A stretch of 41,779 nt of DNA, taken from the IMG/VR virus record IMGVR_UViG_3300028800_000172, positions 1 through 41,779 of that record; one strand, 5' to 3'. Shown here piece after piece: positions 12,961 through 19,772 of the stretch. Both the position numbers and the translations under genes were made by a program. This stretch comes from a virus. The notes under the pieces were generated by a model that saw nothing but the letters and a program-made list of their open reading frames with translations, ran no database searches and was not told the DNA's origin. The number at the start of each line of letters is the position of its first letter. Position 1 is the stretch's first letter.

Positions 12961-13323
12961 ATGCTACCCCCATCGCCCACCACGCACCTCGACGAGATGG
13001 CATGGCAGGCTGCGGTGAACCGTGGCGAGCGGCTGTGGAGGGTTGTGGTTGAGTCTGCGCGGACGCCGGGGTTCATTCCATCTACGATGCCTCCAGGTGA
13101 CTCACATTTGGCGCGTGGTGCGTTAAACGAGGCTGAGGCTAGTCTGATAGCGGACGAGGCACAAAACGAACCAGTGGGCGCCCCATGGCCATTGCAGGAT
13201 GGCAGTAATACTACGGATACATCGCCGTCCGAGTTGACGCTGACCGCTAGAAGCGTGGTTTTGACGCCGGTGTCTGGGAAGGCTTGGGCGTGGGATTACC
13301 CGTCGAATACATGGCATGGTTGA
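12961..13323 (+). CDS. Hypothetical 120-residue protein
   Basis: ATG at 12961 with TCTCCCG upstream, so no clear ribosome site. The protein has a helix (DEMAWQAAVNRGERLWRVVVESAR), a Pro/Ser/Thr-rich middle and a short C-terminal beta part (KAWAWDYPSNTWHG). It overlaps the next gene by 8 bp. No family is recognised. The open frame is not matched by a better one on the other strand. Confidence 0.45.
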   Translation: MLPPSPTTHLDEMAWQAAVNRGERLWRVVVESARTPGFIPSTMPPGDSHLARGALNEAEASLIADEAQNEPVGAPWPLQDGSNTTDTSPSELTLTARSVVLTPVSGKAWAWDYPSNTWHG

Positions 13324-13516
13324 GCGGCTTGGAAGCATCCCAGAGCATCAGCGATGCCCTAATGGCGAGCGATGCATTATGACGCTAGATACGTGGGTAT
13401 CTATCCCGGCAGTGTTTGGCGGTAAGCCGGGCGACAAGGGGATTTGCAAGGGAAATAAAACTCGTTGCTCACGAGATTGCATTTCAGAGCAATACGACAA
13501 GGAATTTGGCAAATGA
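13316..13516 (+). CDS. Cysteine-rich 66-residue protein
   Basis: ATG at 13316 overlaps the upstream gene. Cysteines lie at CPNGERC, GICKGNKTRC and RDC, a pattern that fits metal binding or disulfides. There is no signal peptide. Its stop overlaps the next ATG (ATGA). The function is unknown. Confidence 0.45.
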   Translation: MVERLGSIPEHQRCPNGERCIMTLDTWVSIPAVFGGKPGDKGICKGNKTRCSRDCISEQYDKEFGK

Positions 13517-13611
13517 GCATGGCTGGGAACGGTGGCTCCATCCGCTGGAGCGTGGCGCAGATCTACAGCAAACGAGCGCACCCCCGCACAAATCTCACAT
13601 CGGCGCGATAA
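13513..13611 (+). CDS. 32-residue peptide
   Basis: The ATG at 13513 overlaps the previous stop (ATGA), TAA at 13609-13611. The sequence is MSMAGNGGSIRWSVAQIYSKRAHP plus a basic end. It fills the gap before the sigma factor gene. Support is only the overlap and position. Confidence 0.3.
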   Translation: MSMAGNGGSIRWSVAQIYSKRAHPRTNLTSAR

Positions 13612-13642
13612 TATAGATATGGGGTAAATTTTGGAGGTCGCT

Positions 13643-14359
13643 TTGGACCATGGCGTGACAGAAGCCGAGCAGAATCGCCTGATTCTGGAAAATATGGATT
13701 TGGTTTCAAAGGTTGCTTCAGAGTTTCGTGGTGGCAAGATTGAATTTGAGGAATTGCAGTCCATTGGGCGGGAAGGATTGGTAAAGGCCGCGCGGTCGTT
13801 TGATCCCTTAAAGGGAGCAAAGTTTTCGACATGGGCGAGGACTAAGATCGAATCTGTAATAAGCACGCAGATCCGCTCTCAACCCTCCGAATGGTATCCT
13901 AAGGATACTGACGATAGCTTGTCTCCCATGACCTCAGACAAGTTCGAGCGAATTTATGAGCATGATGTATGGGGCGATGGGGGCAATGCGATTGCAATTT
14001 CAGAAACATGGGCTCGGCTCAATAACTCCCCTGAAGACCTTGCACTACTCTTTGAAGACATTAGTGACAAGCGGTCAAAATTTGAAGCTGCATTCATTTC
14101 TCTTAGCGTAGCTCAGCGTAAATTGGTTCGTTGGGTCTATTTGACCCACCCGGCAATGAGCATCGAAGGAGCTTCCCGAGAGCTTCATATTTCACGCTTT
14201 GCGGCTGATAGGCTGCTAAAGAAAGCGCTTAAGACTATGCGAGAAGTCATTATCCGCATGGAAGACAACGAAATGGCGTTTGAGAGCAATACTGCCAATG
14301 TGCGCCGGCAACGAAAACGCGACATTCACGGCTGCGCTCTCGAAACTGTTGCTGCGTAG
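13643..14359 (+). CDS. Phage-encoded sigma-70-type factor
   Basis: This is a 238-residue protein from TTG 13643, placed 6-8 nt after GGAGG at 13633. Region 2: LILENMDLVSKVASEFRGGKIEFEELQSIGREGLVKAARSFDPLKGAKFSTWARTKIESVI (about residues 15-75), with the FDPxKGxKFSTWA core-binding and -10 reading motif. Region 4: SIEGASRELHISRFAADRLLKKALKTMRE (about residues 175-205). A reduced linker stands in for region 3. It likely redirects host RNA polymerase to late promoters. It is the last gene before the late operon. A basic C-terminal tail (RRQRKRD) is extra. Confidence 0.88.
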   Translation: MDHGVTEAEQNRLILENMDLVSKVASEFRGGKIEFEELQSIGREGLVKAARSFDPLKGAKFSTWARTKIESVISTQIRSQPSEWYPKDTDDSLSPMTSDKFERIYEHDVWGDGGNAIAISETWARLNNSPEDLALLFEDISDKRSKFEAAFISLSVAQRKLVRWVYLTHPAMSIEGASRELHISRFAADRLLKKALKTMREVIIRMEDNEMAFESNTANVRRQRKRDIHGCALETVAA

Positions 14360-14371
14360 GGCCAAACGCAG

Positions 14372-14440
14372 AACGGCTGGCATCGTAGCGTACCAGGCAG
14401 ACTGATCGCGGTGATCGGTGCGCGAGCCGTTTTAATTTTT
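14372..14440 (+). terminator. Possible terminator after the sigma factor gene
   Basis: AACGGCT (14372-14378) can pair with AGCCGTT (14425-14431), enclosing a second hairpin (CTGATC/GATCGG, 14402-14418), then TTTTAATTTTT. The long stem closure makes it a branched structure rather than a simple terminator, so this is tentative. The 156-bp gap otherwise holds an AAGGAGA ribosome-site-like sequence at 14494 and no clear promoter. Confidence 0.4.
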
Positions 14441-14515
14441 CCCACGGTTTTCATCACCTATTCATTTTCAGTAATTCCCTAGCAATCCTCTCCAAGGAGA
14501 TAAGCCCCGTGTGTC

Positions 14516-14809
14516 GTGGCGGACCTAGGGTTTGAGAACCGCCCGCCTCTAGCCAACCGTGGCCACACCCACCCCCAGGTGCTCCGGTTTTTACGTGAGC
14601 AGAGCCACAACGAGCAGAGCGCGGGCGGGCCTTATCCGTTCCTGAACATGGAAGCACATGTGGCGCGGTGCACAGCGCGCTTATCGAGCCAAGGTTCGCA
14701 ACTTGGGGAACGGTTCTTGTTCGAGCGCGCGGCTGAGAACCCGGAAGCCGATGCTAACAGGCGCCTAGCAGACTTAGCCCGGACAGGGACGGGCCGCTCG
14801 GAGTATTGA
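14516..14809 (+). CDS. Hypothetical 97-residue protein
   Basis: It starts with GTG at 14516. The best ribosome site (AAGGAGAT, 14494-14501) is 15 nt upstream and better placed for GTG 14509, which opens only an 8-codon peptide. The protein is Arg/Glu-rich in its C-terminal half (GERFLFERAAENPEADANRRLADLARTG). It is directly followed by the next gene's ATG. No domain is recognised. The start assignment is uncertain. Confidence 0.45.
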   Translation: MADLGFENRPPLANRGHTHPQVLRFLREQSHNEQSAGGPYPFLNMEAHVARCTARLSSQGSQLGERFLFERAAENPEADANRRLADLARTGTGRSEY

Positions 14810-15028
14810 ATGGTCACCTCCAAAGCCATCTACCTGGTTGTTTCGATCATGATGCCTCGGGATCAGCCCGACATCGATCACATGGCCAAGGTGGATTCGT
14901 TCGAGCATTGCTGGAAAGCAGCTCGCGAGTTCACCGAGAAGGATTTGACGGACGATCTGCGAGCCCATGGGGCCTTGGGGCTCAAAGCCACTTGTGGATA
15001 TCAAGAGATGCCGAGTACATCAGAATGA
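14810..15028 (+). CDS. Hypothetical 72-residue protein
   Basis: The ATG at 14810 directly follows the upstream TGA. The protein has a short hydrophobic strand (MVTSKAIYLVVSIMMP), then DQPDIDHMAKVDSFEHCWKAAREFTEKDL. Its stop overlaps the next ATG (ATGA). Similar small late-operon genes occur in related phages; the function is unknown. Confidence 0.55.
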   Translation: MVTSKAIYLVVSIMMPRDQPDIDHMAKVDSFEHCWKAAREFTEKDLTDDLRAHGALGLKATCGYQEMPSTSE

Positions 15029-15225
15029 CCGCTGAAATCGTCCAACTCCGGGACTTCTACCTGAAAAAACTTACTCGTGATGCCGACAAGCTTAAGGGCG
15101 AGCTCGTCAAGTTCGCCAAACAGGGCGCTCCGGTCGTGGAAGGTGCTGACCCGTATCAGGGCGTTGTGTGTCCTGAAGGCATCGAGGGATTGCCGAGTCA
15201 GTTCCCAGATTGGGATGTGGGGTAA
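15025..15225 (+). CDS. Hypothetical 66-residue protein
   Basis: The ATG at 15025 overlaps the previous stop. The N-terminal helix (MTAEIVQLRDFYLKKLTRDADKLKGELVKFAKQG) has coiled-coil character; a short acidic C-terminus (PEGIEGLPSQFPDWDVG) follows. No family recognised. Confidence 0.5.
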   Translation: MTAEIVQLRDFYLKKLTRDADKLKGELVKFAKQGAPVVEGADPYQGVVCPEGIEGLPSQFPDWDVG

Positions 15226-15227
15226 CT

Positions 15228-15422
15228 TTGGCAAAGGTTGAAGTCGAAATCTGGCAATCAAGCCAGAACCGCCACGAGAAGCATTACTTCATTCGCGATG
15301 GCCAGCACGCCTATCAGGACGGCGCATATTTGTTTGGCTTGAATCCCGAGCGCGTCACCCCCGAGCAAGAGCGCTCGATCCTCGCTATCCTTGGCTACGC
15401 ATTGGAAAAAGTCGGGCCGTAG
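15228..15422 (+). CDS. Hypothetical 64-residue protein
   Basis: TTG at 15228 follows the previous stop by 2 nt and has a GGGG run 7 nt upstream. An ATG at 15210 in the same frame would add six residues. The sequence (MAKVEVEIWQSSQNRHEKHYFIRDGQHAYQDGAYLFGLNP) suggests a small alpha/beta fold. It directly abuts the next GTG. Unknown function. Confidence 0.5.
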   Translation: MAKVEVEIWQSSQNRHEKHYFIRDGQHAYQDGAYLFGLNPERVTPEQERSILAILGYALEKVGP

Positions 15423-15959
15423 GTGCCCTGGACCCAGCGCGATGTCGATTGGGTAGCCGCCCGGCTAATGCCGGACTTGTATGACATCAACAAACGCGTT
15501 GCTTACGACCGCAACACAAAACGACTAGAGGCGCTTTATAGCGAATTGACTATGCGCCGCCGCCTGACTGAGCCCGCAATGGTTGACGGCGTAATGCGGC
15601 CAGCCGGATTTGAATTCGAAGATCTCTCCGCAGGTCCGCATCGCCGTACTGGCGATGGATTTGCCTATCACCCCCAATTTGTGAACATACCTGCAATGAG
15701 CGTTGCTGACAGACTCAAGAACAAAGCCCTTACGGCCAATGGCGTTGTTGGTCGTATCGTCAATAAGGTCGAATCCGGGTTGGATGAGATTATTGGCGCT
15801 GAGCAACCATTAATCAAATACGCTGATGAAGCGTTTGCTCCACATCTGGCGGCTATTTCTGAGACCAAGAGTACGCTGGATGGTGTGAAGGGGGCTCTGG
15901 ACCTGTTGTCAAATGGTGGTCCCCCTTTGCCGGAATCCGGTGGCGAGCCAAAAGCATAA
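15423..15959 (+). CDS. Hypothetical 178-residue protein
   Basis: GTG at 15423 immediately follows the previous stop. The N-terminal part has helices (MPWTQRDVDWVAARLMPDLYDINKRVAYDRNTKRLEALYSEL). The C-terminal part is helical and ends with a Pro/Gly-rich tail. It lies directly before the terminase small subunit gene. No motif is recognised. It could be a head or packaging accessory by position. Confidence 0.5.
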   Translation: MPWTQRDVDWVAARLMPDLYDINKRVAYDRNTKRLEALYSELTMRRRLTEPAMVDGVMRPAGFEFEDLSAGPHRRTGDGFAYHPQFVNIPAMSVADRLKNKALTANGVVGRIVNKVESGLDEIIGAEQPLIKYADEAFAPHLAAISETKSTLDGVKGALDLLSNGGPPLPESGGEPKA

Positions 15960-15962
15960 TAG

Positions 15963-16346
15963 ATGCCCGCAGGTCGTCCTTCTTCCTACAAAGAAGCCTA
16001 TTGCAATGAGATCATTGAATGCCTTGCAGAAGGCCACTCAATGGCAGGGTTTGCCGGATCGATAGGAGTTGCGCGCTCCACGGTCAATGAATGGATCGAT
16101 AAGTATCCTAACTTTGCGGCTGCCTATGAGATCGCAAAGGCGAAGTCGGTCTACTTTTGGGAAAAACGCCACATCGAATTTTCTAAAACGGGCCAAGGCA
16201 ATGCTGCCGGCATCATTTTTGGTTTGAAAAATCGCGCCTCTGAGGATTGGTCGGACAAGGTTGTAAACGAGCATATGGGCAAGGATGGCGCTGCAATCGC
16301 CCATTCGGTTGAGGTTACGTTCGTCGAAGCCAAGGGGAACGAATGA
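15963..16346 (+). CDS. Terminase small subunit-like
   Basis: This is a 127-residue protein. MPAGRPSSYKEAYCNEIIECLAEGHSMAGFAGSIGVARSTVNEWIDKYPNFAAAYEIAKAKSVYFWEKR is a terminase small-subunit HTH pattern (recognition helix about residues 36-47), followed by a helical oligomerisation part. It binds the packaging site and feeds DNA to the large subunit. It stands six genes before terL, with small proteins between. ATGA overlap with the next gene. Confidence 0.75.
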   Translation: MPAGRPSSYKEAYCNEIIECLAEGHSMAGFAGSIGVARSTVNEWIDKYPNFAAAYEIAKAKSVYFWEKRHIEFSKTGQGNAAGIIFGLKNRASEDWSDKVVNEHMGKDGAAIAHSVEVTFVEAKGNE

Positions 16347-16537
16347 ATTCAAGCGTAATGTTGACGGTCGGTCTTGGTTCAGAATCGACCATCGTTCTCG
16401 GTGTTATCGCTGATGGCAACATTATTTGCCAGGTCACGATGAACAAGCAGGCAACAGAAGAACATATCGGTATTCTGCAACGTCATTTGGATGCGTTGTA
16501 CCGAATGTCGAGCGAAGTGTCGGCGGCAATCAACTAG
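16343..16537 (+). CDS. Hypothetical 64-residue protein
   Basis: The ATG at 16343 overlaps the terminase small subunit stop. The first half is beta-like and hydrophobic (MLTVGLGSESTIVLGVIADGNIICQVTM); the second is a helix (EEHIGILQRHLDALYRMSSEVSAAIN). No motif. Unknown role in the packaging region. Confidence 0.5.
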   Translation: MNSSVMLTVGLGSESTIVLGVIADGNIICQVTMNKQATEEHIGILQRHLDALYRMSSEVSAAIN

Positions 16538-16546
16538 GGGAAATCG

Positions 16547-16801
16547 ATGAACAGGTACACGACCGCTTTTGCGGTCGCTTTGCTATGGGTTGGATTGGCT
16601 CATGCGCAAGATAAGACTTTCACGCTGACCGTCACCACCCAGGATTTGCAGGTACTCAGCGCTGCGTTGGACGAGCTTCCGCGGAAGGCGTCGCAACCTG
16701 TTGTAATGAAGTTGCAACAGCAGTTGATGGGGCAAATGGCTCCGCCTCCTGCTCAGGCGACTGACAGCAATGGGGCGACTAGCGAGCCCGACAAGAAATG
16801 A
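16547..16801 (+). CDS. Small exported protein
   Basis: This is an 84-residue protein from ATG 16547 (GGGGAAATCG upstream). A clear Sec signal peptide, MNRYTTAFAVALLWVGLAHA, is cut before QDK. The mature part has a beta start (TFTLTVTTQDLQVLSAALDELP), a helix (VVMKLQQQLMGQM) and a Pro/Ala-rich acidic tail. Periplasmic or virion location is inferred. It sits among packaging genes, where an exported protein is unexpected. Confidence 0.65.
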   Translation: MNRYTTAFAVALLWVGLAHAQDKTFTLTVTTQDLQVLSAALDELPRKASQPVVMKLQQQLMGQMAPPPAQATDSNGATSEPDKK

Positions 16802-17268
16802 GCGGTCACATTACGCCGAGCCTTATGTGCATGGAAATGGCGTGCCTGACGCGGTGTTTTCTGCATGGTGCTCATCTCAAATTTGTCCCAACGCCTCAGC
16901 ATGTTTGGATGGGCGCGTTTAAGGGGTGTGATCAGAAGCACATCGATTTCTTCATCGAGCCTAAAGAGCTTGTGCAAAGCCTAGATGATTTCGCTGAAAA
17001 AATGCTTGTCCCATGCGCCAGCAAGTTTGCTGAGCATCTGAAGAAGGACGGTATCCAATTCAGCTACGAACTGCCTCTGCCAAAGGGGCATATTTCGTCT
17101 CGCTACAATTACGACGGTTTATGTATGAGGCTCATCATGGAGCCCAGAGTAGACGAAGGAAGAACCCGAGCGCTTGAGGGCGAGAAGCCGGACAGCTATT
17201 TCATACGGTTTGATGTTCTTTATTCACATCTTCCAGTCGATTTGAACCGCAAGCACGAAGCCGCTTAG
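16798..17268 (+). CDS. Hypothetical 156-residue protein
   Basis: The ATG at 16798 overlaps the previous stop. The protein has aromatic and Cys residues early (CMEMACLTRCFLHG) and a helical middle (ELVQSLDDFAEKMLVPCASKFAEHLKKDG). The end is beta-like (SYFIRFDVLYSHLP). No signal or motif is recognised. It precedes a 81-bp gap with short GC-rich hairpins. Confidence 0.55.
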   Translation: MSGHITPSLMCMEMACLTRCFLHGAHLKFVPTPQHVWMGAFKGCDQKHIDFFIEPKELVQSLDDFAEKMLVPCASKFAEHLKKDGIQFSYELPLPKGHISSRYNYDGLCMRLIMEPRVDEGRTRALEGEKPDSYFIRFDVLYSHLPVDLNRKHEAA

Positions 17269-17349
17269 CGGACGCATGACGACCGGCGCTCTACCGGTTC
17301 AAAGAGCAACGCCGGCATTCGGCAACCTCACCCTCCTAGGAGACTATCG

Positions 17350-18003
17350 ATGAAAATTACCAAGACGCTGGGGCTGGCTGCTCTTCTGGCCGGCTCGCTT
17401 TCTGTTGCTGCCTACGCCTCTGGCATTTTCCAGGGCTATCCGATCGTTGGCTCTGGCTCGTTCTGCGCCACCAACAACAGCCAGCAGACCACGACGACTG
17501 TCCCTGGCGCTGCATATTCTAACTCGCAGTGCACCACGACTGTTCCGGCTGGTCCGACTACGCTGACCGGCGCGGAGGACTATGTTGCCGACACCAACGT
17601 CGCGAATGGCGGCGGTCAGGAAACCGTTCGCGTTCCTTCGTCCATGCTGGCGAATGGCTTTGGTAATACCACGATTGCCACGACCACCGGCACGACTGCT
17701 GCGGTCGTCGTCGCGGATGGCGTCTCGAACTACATCTACGCTGGCGCTGGTGCAGCGACCTACACCAGTTTCAAGCTGCCGCCCAATCCGATGCAGAACC
17801 AGAAGTTCTGTCTGACCGATGCCGGCACGGGCATCTTGACCACCACTTCTATTGCGGTTGGCACGTCAGGCCAGTCCATTGTTGGTACGGCTGTCACCTC
17901 GATCCCGGTTGCGACTGCGGTTGGCACGGCTGGCACGGTTACACTGTCGAGCAATTGCTGGCTGTACAACGTGTCGAACACGAGCTGGTACAGGGTTCTC
18001 TGA
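17350..18003 (+). CDS. Exported Thr-rich protein, possible virion decoration
   Basis: This is a 217-residue protein from ATG 17350 after TAGGAGA. Signal peptide MKITKTLGLAALLAGSLSVAAYA, cut near SGIFQ. The mature protein is rich in Thr, Val, Ala and Gly, with two Cys-containing blocks and a C-terminal segment (QKFCLTDAGTGILTTTSI ... WLYNVSNTSWYRVL) resembling beta-rich phage tail or decoration domains. It lies between the small and large terminase genes. A Sec signal on a virion-like protein is odd. Function uncertain. Confidence 0.6.
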   Translation: MKITKTLGLAALLAGSLSVAAYASGIFQGYPIVGSGSFCATNNSQQTTTTVPGAAYSNSQCTTTVPAGPTTLTGAEDYVADTNVANGGGQETVRVPSSMLANGFGNTTIATTTGTTAAVVVADGVSNYIYAGAGAATYTSFKLPPNPMQNQKFCLTDAGTGILTTTSIAVGTSGQSIVGTAVTSIPVATAVGTAGTVTLSSNCWLYNVSNTSWYRVL

Positions 18004-18004
18004 T

Positions 18005-18074
18005 CTCGTTCAGGGATCGCCTGTCTCTTTGAACGAGCTAGGCCAGTGACATTGTTCCCCTCAGTGTCACTGGC
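18005..18074. repeat. Two consecutive perfect hairpins before terL
   Basis: CTCGTTCA (18005-18012) pairs with TGAACGAG (18030-18037). GCCAGTGACA (18042-18051) pairs with TGTCACTGGC (18065-18074) around a 13-nt loop. The second ends 8 nt before the terL ATG and has no T-run. Possible packaging site, translation control, or transcript-processing structure. Confidence 0.85.
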
Positions 18075-18082
18075 TGCCCTTC

Positions 18083-19411
18083 ATGAGGAACAAGACCAAG
18101 CTCCAATTTCCATCTAAGGCCGCTTTTCTCTTCGAACCGCATCGCTACAAATGCATCTATGGCGGTCGAGGCTCTGGGAAATCTTGGGCATTTGCTCGTG
18201 CTCTATTGGTTCTTGGGAGACGCCGAAAGCTATTCATAGTTTGCGGGCGTGAGTTTCAGTCTTCTATCCGTGAGTCAGTTCACAAACTGGTATCTGATCA
18301 AGTTGATCAACTGGGATGGTCTGAATTTTATTCGGTATCTCAATATGAAATAGTCGGTGCTAATGGCACTCGCTTTGTCTTTGTTGGCGTAAAAAATAAT
18401 ACGACTTCTTTGAAGAGTATGGAGGCCGTAGATATCTTCGCGATGTTTGAGGCAAACTTAGTAAGTAAGTCATCGTGGGACATTTTGTTGCCGACAATCC
18501 GGCGTGACGCTCCCTTTGGGCCTTTTGATCAAGGAAGCGAAATCTGGCTTGAGCTAAATCCCGAGCTGGATACCGACGAAACCTATAAGCGCTTTGTGCT
18601 TGATCCTCCGCAGGACTGCATGAGTGTTTCCATGAATTGGTCGGACAATCCCTTCTTTCCGGAAATTTTGAAGGAGCAGAAAGACGAAGCCTTCCGCCGC
18701 GATCCTGACGATGCGCGAACGATATGGAACGGCAAGACCCGCAAAACATTAAAGGGCGCGATCTTCGCCAAGGAATTAGAACTGGCGATTGCTGAAGAAC
18801 GTATCAGTCCACGATACAAGGTGGATCGTTCGAAGCCTGTTACTTTTTCATTCGACCTCGGCGATTCCGATATGTGCGCGTGGTGGGCATGGCAGCAGAT
18901 CGGGATGGAACATAACGCCATCGATTACTACGGCAACACAGGCCACGGCATTGACCACTTCCTCGATGAGATCAGGAAGCGGGATTACAAGGTCGGACGA
19001 ATCTTACTTCCACATGACGCTGCACAAGCCCATCAATCAGCCAGAGGGAATAAGTCTGGCAACACGATCGAGAAACAGGTCAGGGCAGTCTACGCCGATT
19101 CTGTGCGATTGGTTCCCAGAGTTTCAATTGCCAATCGCATTAACGCCGCTCGCCAGCTCTTTCCTCGGATTAACTTTGCTGAGCAACCCACTTCTGCCGG
19201 CGTGCAAGGTCTGACTCACTACCAATTTAAATTGGACGAACGCGGACAGCGCTCGCGAGAACCGCTGCATAATTGGGCGTCGAATCCTGCTGACGCCTTC
19301 ACCTATTATGCTGTCTTCTTGAAGGAGGGCACGATGCAAAATCCCAAGAAGCAAGAAGACGAAGAACGCACGCTTGTGATGGGCCAGTCTTCGGCCGGGT
19401 GGATGGGCTGA
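18083..19411 (+). CDS. terL: Terminase large subunit
   Basis: This is a 442-residue packaging ATPase/nuclease. Walker A GGRGSGKS at residues 27-34; Walker B with catalytic Glu in VDIFAMFEAN (about 115-124). The nuclease domain starts at FSFDLGDSD (about residue 253), with further acidic residues in LPHDAAQ and SNPADAFTYY. The length is normal. No ribosome site precedes the ATG; a perfect hairpin lies just upstream and may affect expression. The family resembles P22/phi-KZ-type Terminase_6/3 proteins used for headful packaging, though the packaging mode is not proven. Confidence 0.93.
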   Translation: MRNKTKLQFPSKAAFLFEPHRYKCIYGGRGSGKSWAFARALLVLGRRRKLFIVCGREFQSSIRESVHKLVSDQVDQLGWSEFYSVSQYEIVGANGTRFVFVGVKNNTTSLKSMEAVDIFAMFEANLVSKSSWDILLPTIRRDAPFGPFDQGSEIWLELNPELDTDETYKRFVLDPPQDCMSVSMNWSDNPFFPEILKEQKDEAFRRDPDDARTIWNGKTRKTLKGAIFAKELELAIAEERISPRYKVDRSKPVTFSFDLGDSDMCAWWAWQQIGMEHNAIDYYGNTGHGIDHFLDEIRKRDYKVGRILLPHDAAQAHQSARGNKSGNTIEKQVRAVYADSVRLVPRVSIANRINAARQLFPRINFAEQPTSAGVQGLTHYQFKLDERGQRSREPLHNWASNPADAFTYYAVFLKEGTMQNPKKQEDEERTLVMGQSSAGWMG

Positions 19412-19412
19412 C

Positions 19413-19772
19413 ATGAAGCCGTTCTATAACAAAGCTCGTTGCCACGCCGCTAAGATCATCTCTTTCTCTTTTGAGAATGAAGATGCTTACGAGATGTGGG
19501 TCGATATCGAGGGTGGCCCGCTTACCAAGCGAAAAATTCATGGCGGATGGAATCTCATTCGTTTTGAGGAATATCCCAAGCGCCGCCAACCAATGATCGA
19601 ACATCGGCCGGATAATTTCTGGCTAATTGAACGATATGATATGAGTATGGATGAAATGAAATACAGCGTTGTGGAAGATGCTGTATTTCAGGAACAATTT
19701 TACCCGGATTACCCTCCCCAGCTAGTTGAGGGACATAGCTTTGAACGTCCGCGTAAGGTAGCAGCTGGCTAG
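19413..19772 (+). CDS. Hypothetical 119-residue protein
   Basis: ATG at 19413, one base after the terL stop; the last base of its stop is the first base of the portal GTG. The protein is beta-rich with many aromatic residues (YEMWVDIEGGPLTKRKIHGGWNLIRFEEY; NFWLIERYDMSMDEMKYSVVEDAVF). No signal or motif. It probably has a packaging or head role by position. Confidence 0.55.
   Translation: MKPFYNKARCHAAKIISFSFENEDAYEMWVDIEGGPLTKRKIHGGWNLIRFEEYPKRRQPMIEHRPDNFWLIERYDMSMDEMKYSVVEDAVFQEQFYPDYPPQLVEGHSFERPRKVAAG

Noticed and set aside
14372-14440. tRNA-like fold after the sigma factor gene
   Set aside because: No T-loop GTTCRA, no acceptor stem and no CCA; the stems fit a branched terminator better.
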